From the NCBI GenBank assembly GCA_035457725.1, contig DATIBC010000050.1, positions 1 through 40,636 on the forward strand: a DNA stretch of 40,636 nucleotides, read 5' to 3'. This DNA is from DATFES01 sp035457725. GTDB lineage: Bacteria; Pseudomonadota; Alphaproteobacteria; CACIAM-22H2. This document shows positions 34,054 to 40,636 of this stretch, in pieces. A model generated the notes under the pieces. It searched no databases. It was not told the DNA's origin and saw only the letters and a program-made list of their open reading frames with translations. Numbering within the stretch: the stretch's first letter is position 1; the number at the start of each line of letters is the position of its first letter. A program made the translations under genes and the position numbers.

Positions 34054-35433
34054 TCAGTTGCGATAGAGAACGTCTTTCGCGCCGGCGATAATATTTTCAG
34101 CTTGCGGAAGGGCCATTCGCTCGAGATTGGCCGCATAGGGCAATGGAATGTCGAGCCCGTGGACGCGCTTGACCGGTGCGTCGAGCCAGTCGAATGCCTG
34201 CTCCATCATCTGCGCCGCCAGCTCCGCGCCGATGCCAGCGAGCGGCCAGCCTTCCTCGGCCGTGACGAGACGATTGGTTTTTTTCACCGAACTGACGATC
34301 GTGTCGATATCGAGCGGCCGAATGGTTCGCAGATTGATCACCTCGGCATCGATGCCTTCCTGCGCCAGCGTCTCGGCGGCTTGCAGCGCCTTGCCGACCA
34401 TGATCGAGAAGGCGACGATGGTCACGTCCTTGCCCGGACGCTCGATCTTGGCGCGCCCGATCGGCAAGACGAAGTCGGGGTCGTCGGGAACCTCGCCCGA
34501 TTGGCCGTAAAGAATCTCGTTTTCGAGAAAGATGATCGGGTTGGGATCTCGGATCGCCGCCTTGAGCAATCCCTTGGCGTCGGCGGCCGACCACGGTGAG
34601 ACGACCTTGAGTCCTGGGCAATGCGCATACCAGCTCGCGTAACACTGCGAGTGCTGCGCCGCGACGCGCGAGGCGGCACCGTTGGGGCCACGAAAGACGA
34701 TCGGACAGCCCATCTGGCCGCCCGACATGTAAAGCGTCTTGGCCGCCGAATTGATGATCTGGTCGATCGCCTGCATGGCGAAATTGAACGTCATGAATTC
34801 GACGATCGGACGCAGTCCCATGTAGCCGGCGCCGACGGCGAGGCCGGCAAAGCCGTGCTCGGTGATCGGCGTATCGATGACCCGCTTGGCGCCGAATTCC
34901 TGCAGCAGCCCCTGGCTTACCTTGTAGGCGCCCTGGTACTCGGCGACCTCTTCGCCCATGAGGAACACCTGGTCGTCGCGGCGCATCTCCTCGGCCATGG
35001 CGTCGCGAAGCGCCTCGCGAACGGTGAGCTTGACTGTCTTGGCGTACGTCTTTTGATCGGGCGCCGGCGCTGGCGCCGCCGCTCTTGGCGCCGCGGCGAC
35101 GGGCGCTGCGGCGACGGGCGCTGCGGCTGTGGCCTTGGCCGCCGGTGCCGGAGCCGGCTTGGCCGCGGCGGCGAGAGCCGACGCGTCTTCGCCCTCGCCG
35201 AGAATCACGGCGATCGGCGTATTGACCTTGACGCCCTCGCTGCCTTCGGGAACCAGGATTTTGCCGAGCCTTCCTTCGTCGACCGCCTCGACCTCCATGG
35301 TCGCCTTGTCGGTTTCGATCTCGGCGATCGCCTGCCCGGATTTTATCTCATCGCCTTCGCGCTTGAGCCAGCGAGCGAGCTTGCCCTCGGTCATGGTCGG
35401 CGATAGCGCCGGCATCAGTACTTCGATCGGCAT
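34054..35433 (-). CDS. pdhB: Pyruvate dehydrogenase E1 beta subunit with fused lipoyl domain
   Basis: A 459-residue E1 beta. Residues 1-80 form a lipoyl domain with Lys43 in ETDKATME, followed by an Ala/Pro linker (about 90-125), then the transketolase-like beta subunit. E1 beta motifs are EEVAEYQGAYKVSQGL, DTPITEHGFAGLAVGAGYMG and RGPNGAASRVAAQHSQ. The extra lipoyl domain is known in alphaproteobacteria such as Zymomonas and rhizobia. The linker DNA contains a perfect 15-base tandem duplication at 35093-35122. It follows pdhA by 42 bases and precedes pdhC by 22 bases. Confidence 0.97.
   Translation of the reverse strand: MPIEVLMPALSPTMTEGKLARWLKREGDEIKSGQAIAEIETDKATMEVEAVDEGRLGKILVPEGSEGVKVNTPIAVILGEGEDASALAAAAKPAPAPAAKATAAAPVAAAPVAAAPRAAAPAPAPDQKTYAKTVKLTVREALRDAMAEEMRRDDQVFLMGEEVAEYQGAYKVSQGLLQEFGAKRVIDTPITEHGFAGLAVGAGYMGLRPIVEFMTFNFAMQAIDQIINSAAKTLYMSGGQMGCPIVFRGPNGAASRVAAQHSQCYASWYAHCPGLKVVSPWSAADAKGLLKAAIRDPNPIIFLENEILYGQSGEVPDDPDFVLPIGRAKIERPGKDVTIVAFSIMVGKALQAAETLAQEGIDAEVINLRTIRPLDIDTIVSSVKKTNRLVTAEEGWPLAGIGAELAAQMMEQAFDWLDAPVKRVHGLDIPLPYAANLERMALPQAENIIAGAKDVLYRN
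35093..35122 (-). repeat. 15-base tandem duplication in the pdhB linker
   Basis: The unit GCGGCGACGGGCGCT occurs twice head to tail at 35093-35107 and 35108-35122 (plus-strand reading). It adds five residues (an Ala-Ala-Pro-Val-Ala type unit) to the flexible linker between the lipoyl and E1 beta domains. Exact identity of the two copies suggests recent slippage, and linker length could vary between strains. Confidence 0.85.
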
Positions 35434-35475
35434 GTTTCCCCCAAGTCCTGGCGAACCAGGTTATGGCGCGCGGCG

Positions 35476-36480
35476 TCAGGCTTCGATCAGAACGTCGGTG
35501 AACAGCTCCGAGGGATCGGGCTCGGGCGAGTTCTGCGCGAACTCGGCGGCCGTGCTGACGATGTCCTTGACCTCGCGATCGATCTTCTTGAGCACCGTTT
35601 CGTCGGCGTACCCGCCGGCGATGAGTTGCTTGGCCAGCTGCTCGATCGGATCGTGTTGCTGGCGCATCTTCTCGACCTCCTCCTTCGAGCGGTATTTGGC
35701 CGGGTCGGACATCGAGTGGCCGCGATAGCGATACGTCTGCATCTCGAGAATGTGCGGCCCCTTGCCGGCGCGCGCCTGCGCCACCGCCATTGTGGCCGCC
35801 TCGCGCACCGTGACGACGTTCATGCCGTCGACCTGCTCGCCCGGAATGCCGTACGCGTCGCCACGGCGAAAGAACTCGGTCGAAGCCGAGGCGCGTTCGG
35901 CCGAGGTACCCATGCCGTATTTGTTGTTCTCGATCACGTAGATCACCGGCAGCTTCCATAGCGCCGCCATGTTGAAGCTCTCGTAGACCTGGCCTTGGTT
36001 GACCGCGCCGTCGCCGAGATAGGTCAAACAGACATTGTTGGTGCCGCGATACTTGAGCGCGAAGGCTATGCCCGTGCCAAGCGGCACTTGCGCGCCGACG
36101 ATTCCGTGCCCGCCGTAGAAGTTCTTCTCCTTGCTGAACATGTGCATCGAGCCACCCTTGCCCTTGGAGTATCCTCCACGGCGTCCAGTCAGCTCGGCCA
36201 TCACCCCGCCTGGATCCATTCCGCAGGCGAGCATGTGGCCATGATCGCGATAACTGGTGATGACGCCGTCGGCCGGCGTGATCGCCGCCTGCATGCCGAC
36301 GACGACCGCTTCTTGGCCGATGTAAAGGTGACAAAAACCGCCGATCAGCCCCATGCCATACATCTGCCCGGCTTTTTCCTCGAAGCGGCGGATCAGCAGC
36401 ATGTCGCGATAGAATTTGATCAGTTCGGCAGGGCTGACTTCGGGCTCGTCGGCCCGCATCTTGCGCTTGGCCTGCGCCAT
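35476..36480 (-). CDS. pdhA: Pyruvate dehydrogenase E1 alpha subunit
   Basis: A 334-residue thiamine-diphosphate enzyme subunit that, with PdhB, decarboxylates pyruvate and transfers the acetyl group to lipoate. The ThDP motif runs from GDG at 156-158 to NN at 185-186 (GDGAVNQGQ...VIENN). RDHGHML, GGSMHMF, GGHGIVGAQVPLGTG and the loop YRYRGHSMSDP are intact. ATG at 36480 has a strong GGAGGAG about six bases upstream; the longer frame to 36579 lacks support. It heads the pdhABC run, and the promoter probably lies in the AT-rich tract just upstream. The alpha/beta E1 type fits alphaproteobacteria rather than the AceE type of enterics. Confidence 0.98.
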   Translation of the reverse strand: MAQAKRKMRADEPEVSPAELIKFYRDMLLIRRFEEKAGQMYGMGLIGGFCHLYIGQEAVVVGMQAAITPADGVITSYRDHGHMLACGMDPGGVMAELTGRRGGYSKGKGGSMHMFSKEKNFYGGHGIVGAQVPLGTGIAFALKYRGTNNVCLTYLGDGAVNQGQVYESFNMAALWKLPVIYVIENNKYGMGTSAERASASTEFFRRGDAYGIPGEQVDGMNVVTVREAATMAVAQARAGKGPHILEMQTYRYRGHSMSDPAKYRSKEEVEKMRQQHDPIEQLAKQLIAGGYADETVLKKIDREVKDIVSTAAEFAQNSPEPDPSELFTDVLIEA

Positions 36481-36723
36481 GGAACTCCTCCCTCCTGAAG
36501 CGGTGGCGACAGGTCCTATCGCCGCGCCTGACGTTTCGCGCGAAATTACGTCAAATGCCCTGGTCTGACAACCTGTCATCGAGTTTAAAACATTCTAATA
36601 ACAAGAAAATTTTATAATTAACTCGATTTTGGTTAAATTGTCTCTAGGTTATCGACCTCCGGACGGCGGCAGGAGCAGTTTTTTCATACGGAAACCGCCC
36701 CGCCGGCAACAATCGAGCGGCGG
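36481..36723 (-). promoter_or_regulatory. pdhA upstream region with AT-rich tract and dyads
   Basis: This 243-base gap separates the TRAP permease stop from pdhA. It has a perfect dyad TGACA-ACC-TGTCA at 36566-36578 and, around a very AT-rich core, perfect 8-base arms ATCGAGTT (36578-36585) and AACTCGAT (36620-36627). The AT-rich core (about 36584-36645) contains TTATAAAATT-like strings on the minus strand that could be -10 elements of the pdhA promoter. The regulator is not identifiable from sequence. Close to the permease stop a CCGCCG/CGGCGG stem lacks a T-run. Confidence 0.5.
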
Positions 36724-38697
36724 TTACTTCGCCGCTAGCCGCGGCGGTCGCCCGCGGACGACCAGGCGCTGGACGGCGGCCACGCCGATTCCCAGCGCCA
36801 GTCCGACCGCATCGGTGATCGGTCCGGGAATGATCAGGCAGAACGCGCCGACGAACAGCGGCGCGCGCAACCATAACGGCAGCGGGCCGGCCATCCATCC
36901 CTCGGTGGAGCAGGCGAGAAAGTAGACGCCGATGCTGGCGGTGACCGCGACGCTGAGCACGCTCCACCAGTCGCCGATGAACAGGAGTCCCGGCCCGTAA
37001 AAAAACATGAACGGCACGATGAACGTAGCCAGCCCGAGCTTCACCGCAATGAACGACGTCTTCCACGGATCGGCGCCAGCCATTCCGGCGGCGGCGAACG
37101 AAGCTAACGCCACCGGCGGCGTGATCGACGAAATCACCGCGTAGTAGAAAATGAATAAGTGCGCCGTCAACGGTGGAATTCCCATCTGCGCAAGACCGGG
37201 GGCAACGACCGACGCCGCGACGGCGTAGGCTGCGGTGGTCGGCATCCCCATGCCGAGTATGAGCGCGATGACCATCGCGAACAGCAGGCCCAGGATTTGG
37301 CTGCCGCCGGCCACCGCGAGCACCATGGCCGAGAAGCGGCCGCCGATGCCGGTCAGCGCAATGACTCCGACGATGATGCCGGCGCAAGCGCATATCGCCA
37401 CGAGCTGGATGGTGTCGCGCGCGGCGGCCGCTAACGTCTCGATGACGCCCCAAGGGCCCAATCGGTTTTCCTTGGTCGACAGCCAACTCGCCACGATCGC
37501 GGCGATGATGCCGACCGATCCGGCGCGGAAGACGGAATATCCGTCGAGCAACAGCCAGATCAGTATGACGACCGGGGCCAGCATATAGGCGCGCTTGGCG
37601 ACGCCGATGAGCGGCGGCAGCTCGCTGCGCGGAATTCCTTCGATGCCGTGCTTGCGGGCGTGCAAATCGCAATGCACGTAGCACGCGATGTAGAAAAGCA
37701 TCGTCGGTATGATCGCTGCGACCGCGATATCGGTATATGGAATGCCGAGAATTTCGGCCATTATGAACGCGCCGGCGCCCATCACCGGCGGCGTGATCTG
37801 CCCACCGGTCGACGATGTCGCCTCAATAGCGCCGGCAGTGGCGCGGTCATAGCCGACCCGTCGCATCATCGGAATCGTGATGGTTCCCGATGCGACAACG
37901 TTGCCGACGGCGCTGCCGCTGATCGTTCCAAACAACACGCCCGAGACCACGGCGACCTTGGCCGGTCCGCCGCGCACCCAGCCAACCAGCGCGATCGCCA
38001 AGTCGTTGAAGTATTCGCCGGCCTTGGTCGAATTGAGGAAAGCGGCGAAGGTAATGAACAAGACGATATAGGTCGACGACACGGCGGTGGTGATGCCGTG
38101 GATCCCCTTATCGGAGTAGATATAGCTGAAGAAAACGTCGAGCTGGATGCCAGCGTGGTGCAGGACGCCCGGCATCCATGGACCGACGAACGAATATACG
38201 ATGAACAGCAGCGCAAGGATCGGCAACGCGAGGCCGGCGGTGCGCCGCGTCAACTCGAGCACCATGAACGTTCCCGCCGCGCCGGCGACCAAGTCCCAAA
38301 TCGTCGGCAGCACCCCGGCCCGGAACAGCAGGTCGTCGAAATTTTCGTAGATGTAGACGAGGATCGCCAGATTTGCGGCGATCATCGCCCAATCATACCA
38401 GGCGACCGACGTCTGCGGCCGCCGCCCGGGAGTGAAAACGGCGAAGCCGATCACCGAGCCGACGCAAACGTGGATCACCCGCAATAGCCACGGATCGATC
38501 GGATACAGATTCAGGACAACGAGGTGGAACACGACGTAACCGACACAGACGACGAAAAACAGGCGATGTTGCCAGGGCGGCAAAGTCCGCTGCCGGCCCC
38601 CGTATTCGATGTCGGACGCTTTATCGACGTTCAAAGCGGCGTCAGGCGCGTCGGATGCTGTCGCTCCGGGACGCGGATTCGCGCCGTCGTTTTTCAT
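36724..38697 (-). CDS. TRAP transporter permease, fused small and large subunits (DctQM type)
   Basis: A 657-residue inner-membrane protein with about 16-18 hydrophobic segments. It matches the 4TM/12TM fused permeases that work with TAXI-type receptors. The large-subunit signatures are SGSAVGNVVASGTITIPMM, GGQITPPVMGAGAFIMAE, GMGMPTTAAYAVAA and SSITPPVALASFAAAGMAG. The transporter uses an ion gradient, not ATP, to import a small organic acid or amino acid. ATG at 38697 (MKNDGANPRP) is preferred; a TTG at 38712 would add five residues. It lies 61 bases after the receptor gene and is co-transcribed with it. The pair is placed between ftsB-like and pdhA. Confidence 0.95.
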   Translation of the reverse strand: MKNDGANPRPGATASDAPDAALNVDKASDIEYGGRQRTLPPWQHRLFFVVCVGYVVFHLVVLNLYPIDPWLLRVIHVCVGSVIGFAVFTPGRRPQTSVAWYDWAMIAANLAILVYIYENFDDLLFRAGVLPTIWDLVAGAAGTFMVLELTRRTAGLALPILALLFIVYSFVGPWMPGVLHHAGIQLDVFFSYIYSDKGIHGITTAVSSTYIVLFITFAAFLNSTKAGEYFNDLAIALVGWVRGGPAKVAVVSGVLFGTISGSAVGNVVASGTITIPMMRRVGYDRATAGAIEATSSTGGQITPPVMGAGAFIMAEILGIPYTDIAVAAIIPTMLFYIACYVHCDLHARKHGIEGIPRSELPPLIGVAKRAYMLAPVVILIWLLLDGYSVFRAGSVGIIAAIVASWLSTKENRLGPWGVIETLAAAARDTIQLVAICACAGIIVGVIALTGIGGRFSAMVLAVAGGSQILGLLFAMVIALILGMGMPTTAAYAVAASVVAPGLAQMGIPPLTAHLFIFYYAVISSITPPVALASFAAAGMAGADPWKTSFIAVKLGLATFIVPFMFFYGPGLLFIGDWWSVLSVAVTASIGVYFLACSTEGWMAGPLPLWLRAPLFVGAFCLIIPGPITDAVGLALGIGVAAVQRLVVRGRPPRLAAK

Positions 38698-38758
38698 GTC
38701 TTGGTACCGCAAGGCTGCGAGGCGGCGCGATCAGCCCGCCTCGGACCGAGGCCGCCGC

Positions 38759-39748
38759 TCAGCTCGACGGAGCGAGTTTCGGATCGATCTTGAACCCTTT
38801 TTCGGTGAAGTACTTCACGGCTCCCGGATGGAAGGGCAGAAAAGTGTTCTTGTCGACGTTCTTCGGCAAGGTCTCCTTCGCCGCCGCATGACCCTGAACC
38901 ATCCGTGCGTTGCTCTCCATGACCGCCTTCACGACGCCATAGACGAGATCGGCCGGTACGTCCTTGTGCGCAATCGCGAAGTTGAATACGCCGACCGTCA
39001 GGTGGTCCTCGGTCAGCGTCTTGTATGTGCCCTTCGGCACCACGTCGTCGGACAGTTCGGGGAATTTTTGCTTGAGCGTGGCGATTTCTGCCTTCGAGAA
39101 GGTGAAGAATCGCACCGTGCGCGTCGCCTCCACCTCGGAATAGGCCGGAAACGGCAGGCCGGCGGCGAAAGCGAAGGTGTCTATCAACCCGTCGCCGAGC
39201 TGCGAGGACATATCCGAGGCGCCGCCGTTGCGGATGGCCCCGACCTTGACACCGAGTGCCTCGAACATCAGCGGGAAATACGTTCCCGGCGTTCCGGCGC
39301 GCGGGCCGACGCCGACGTTCTTTCCGGCGAGGTCGGCGACCTTGGTGATGCCGGTCCTGTCCGTGGTCACAAAATGGAAAACTGTGCCGTACATCGGGAA
39401 AATGGCGCGGACGTTCTGGAATTTACGCCCCTTGGTCCACTCGCCGGTGCCGTTCCACGCTTGCAGCGCGACGCCCATCGTCGTCATACCGAACTCAACT
39501 TGCTTGGCGTCGGTCAGGATGATGTTGTGGTTGGGGCCGTCGGTCTGCCGCGTGCTGATCGGAACCTTGATCGCATCGCCGGCGATGTTGGCCCACACCT
39601 GGCCGTAAACCGCGAATACGCCGCCGACCGAGGCGGTGCCGAGCGTGAGCGATTTCGGCCAGTTCGGATTCTGGGCGTTTGCCGGAGCGGCTAGGATCAG
39701 TCCGATGGCGGCAACAGCGGCGAATCGGCTAATGGTCTTTAATCTCAC
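38759..39748 (-). CDS. TAXI family TRAP transporter solute receptor
   Basis: A 329-residue periplasmic binding protein. The signal peptide covers about residues 1-25, ending PANA. The mature part begins NPNWPKSLTLGTASVGGVFAVYG, shown as SLTLGTASVGGVFAVYG. KNVGVGPRAGTPG, FAFAAGLPFPAYSEVE and FHPGAVKYFTEKG are typical of TAXI (TRAP-associated extracytoplasmic immunogenic) receptors. Start: GTG at 39748, because GGGAGGAAG lies directly upstream at the right distance; the longer frame to 39790 would place extra charged residues before the signal peptide. The ligand is unknown; known TAXI receptors bind glutamate-like or other carboxylates. Confidence 0.95.
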   Translation of the reverse strand: MRLKTISRFAAVAAIGLILAAPANAQNPNWPKSLTLGTASVGGVFAVYGQVWANIAGDAIKVPISTRQTDGPNHNIILTDAKQVEFGMTTMGVALQAWNGTGEWTKGRKFQNVRAIFPMYGTVFHFVTTDRTGITKVADLAGKNVGVGPRAGTPGTYFPLMFEALGVKVGAIRNGGASDMSSQLGDGLIDTFAFAAGLPFPAYSEVEATRTVRFFTFSKAEIATLKQKFPELSDDVVPKGTYKTLTEDHLTVGVFNFAIAHKDVPADLVYGVVKAVMESNARMVQGHAAAKETLPKNVDKNTFLPFHPGAVKYFTEKGFKIDPKLAPSS

Positions 39749-39912
39749 AACTTCCTCCCTACTGCTTATTGCGCATTTGTTGCGATACACTTTTTGAAGC
39801 GCTCGGCCGACGGCGTCAATTCATTAATTTGGCAAGACGAGTGGCCGCGTCAGCCGCTTTTTCAGGGCTGCGGTCGCAGGACGTTACGGGTACCGTTGAG
39901 GCGAGCGGAGGT
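39749..39912 (-). promoter_or_regulatory. TAXI-TRAP upstream region
   Basis: These 164 bases separate the ftsB-like stop from the receptor gene. On the minus strand TTGACG (39814-39819) could be a -35, close to an AATTAATGAATT stretch, but no good -10 follows at 17 bases. The strong Shine-Dalgarno GGGAGGAAG is at about 39751-39759. A weak CAGCC/GGCTG stem lies near the ftsB-like end without a T-run. Confidence 0.35.
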
Positions 39913-40239
39913 TTAGCGCGGCTCGGACGGCTGGTCGAGAATGACGATCTCGTCTGGGCGCACGAGGTTGAGCATCAGTCGGGCGCGCTCCTCGAGCATA
40001 TCGGCATCGAGGTGATCGCTGCGCAGCAGGTTCACTCGCCGTTCCAACGCCTTGCGCTCGGCGCTGGCTTCCTCGAGCAGAAGCTTGGCTTGGGCCACGT
40101 CGTTGGACAGGCGCGCATAGGCGACCAATCCCCGTTCGCCCTCGATCGAGTGATAGATGAAATAGCCGGCGGCGCAGAATCCTAGGACAGGGCCGACGAC
40201 ATCGCGCCCTCGCCGCTTGATCTCGGTCCACATCGTCAT
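39913..40239 (-). CDS. FtsB/DivIC-like septum formation initiator
   Basis: A 108-residue bitopic membrane protein: a short basic cytoplasmic start (EIKRRGRD), one helix at about residues 15-31, then a coiled coil (about 35-78, with QAKLLLEEASAERKALERRV), and a short C-terminal region with RPDEIVIL. This is the layout of FtsB/DivIC, which with FtsL and FtsQ helps recruit and activate the septal cell wall synthase. In alphaproteobacteria it commonly lies between eno and pdhA; here a TRAP operon separates it from pdhA. ATG at 40239 or 40233 are both possible. Confidence 0.9.
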   Translation of the reverse strand: MTMWTEIKRRGRDVVGPVLGFCAAGYFIYHSIEGERGLVAYARLSNDVAQAKLLLEEASAERKALERRVNLLRSDHLDADMLEERARLMLNLVRPDEIVILDQPSEPR

Positions 40240-40376
40240 GGACCGAAGCGAATCACAACGCGAGTCAGCGCGTCAACGGAATTCTTGGTGAAAATTCACG
40301 TCGAGTCAGAAATTTGGCCCGTCAACTTCGTTCGAAGGTTCAACCAATGCCGTGGTTCGCCGTTCCGATCGGATGG
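40240..40376 (-). promoter_or_regulatory. Upstream region of the ftsB-like gene
   Basis: These 137 bases hold two CGAGTCA...GTCAAC blocks. On the minus strand each starts with a TTGAC, a possible -35 (one at about 40270-40276, one at 40321-40326). No clear -10 accompanies them. No RNA gene or terminator was recognised. Confidence 0.3.
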
Positions 40377-40583
40377 CTATTTGGCGGCGACCGTGAATTC
40401 GAGCCCGGCAAGCCGCCCGGCGTAAGGCTTGTCAGCGCCGTCGCGGGTCAAAACCAGCTCGATATCGCGTTCGCCGGGACCGAGCGCCAGGCTGACCAAC
40501 AGGCGCCGCGGCGAACGGGATAGCACTTTGGCCTCGACCGCCCGGCCATTCTCGGTGCACACGACGCGGACCCGCTCGGACAT
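40377..40583 (-). CDS. Small protein of unknown function
   Basis: A 68-residue soluble-looking protein, MSERVRVVCTENGRAVEAKV at the start and GLEFTVAAK at the end, with alternating hydrophobic residues that suggest a small beta-rich fold. I do not recognise the family. The start is ATG at 40583, which has AGAGGGG about eight bases upstream. The frame extends to 40628 but without a good ribosome site. No cysteine or metal motif stands out beyond one Cys9. It lies upstream of the ftsB-like gene on the same strand, in the place where eno is often found further up. Confidence 0.6.
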   Translation of the reverse strand: MSERVRVVCTENGRAVEAKVLSRSPRRLLVSLALGPGERDIELVLTRDGADKPYAGRLAGLEFTVAAK

Positions 40584-40636
40584 CGCAATGCCCCTCTTAA
40601 GATCGTTCCGCCCGCGGCGTTCGCCCACAAGCGTCC

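Overview
This is a GC-rich, gene-dense chromosomal window with the conserved gene order of an alphaproteobacterium. Several marks point that way: the holB-metG-tatD-metallohydrolase run; the dusB-ntrB-ntrC-ntrY-ntrX-trkA-dat-hfq-hflX run; a fused bifunctional ispDF followed by pgpA and cinA; and a pyruvate dehydrogenase E1 beta subunit that carries its own lipoyl domain. The sequence does not decide the order or genus. No rRNA, tRNA, CRISPR array, insertion sequence, integrase or phage gene was found, and no intergenic gap exceeds 300 bases.

Layout. Positions 1-3538 (+): the 3' end of holB, then metG, tatD and a PhnP-like metallo-beta-lactamase-fold hydrolase; the last three overlap stop to start. 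Positions 3539-3673 hold a pair of REP-like hairpins between convergent genes. Positions 3674-6400: an EamA exporter divergent from mazG, which is followed by a TlpA-like thioredoxin. Positions 6412-10748: a small-molecule block with an M20 amidohydrolase, a 3-hydroxyisobutyrate dehydrogenase-like enzyme, a YdfG-type short-chain dehydrogenase, an MFS carrier and a 49-residue membrane protein coupled to it. Positions 10918-13909 (-): a groES without groEL, an aspartoacylase/succinylglutamate desuccinylase-like deacylase, and a solitary dipeptide-type binding protein with a strong intrinsic terminator.

Positions 14018-27367 (-): the RNA and nitrogen regulatory block, hflX, hfq, an HAD phosphatase, D-amino-acid aminotransferase, trkA, ntrX, ntrY, ntrC, ntrB and dusB. 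Upstream of dusB are a YpjD/CcsA-like membrane protein and a DUF1330 protein. Positions 27440-29622 (+): ispDF, pgpA, cinA. Positions 29664-36480 (-): the pyruvate dehydrogenase and lipoate block (pdhA, pdhB, pdhC, lpdA, lipA, coq10-like). A second REP-like pair sits between pdhC and lpdA. Positions 36724-39748 (-): a fused TRAP permease and its TAXI receptor. The window ends with an FtsB/DivIC-like protein and a small unknown gene.

How the genes work together. pdhA, pdhB, pdhC and lpdA make the whole pyruvate dehydrogenase complex, and lipA makes the lipoyl cofactor that both pdhB and pdhC carry. NtrBC and NtrYX sense nitrogen state, with potassium uptake control (TrkA) and RNA-level control (Hfq, HflX) alongside. 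I found no clearly new multi-gene system. The most interesting points are an hflX that appears to start at CTG overlapping the hfq stop, two REP-like inverted pairs whose stems differ but stay complementary, dyad elements in an AT-rich tract before pdhA, an orphan groES, and the small protein coupled to the MFS carrier.
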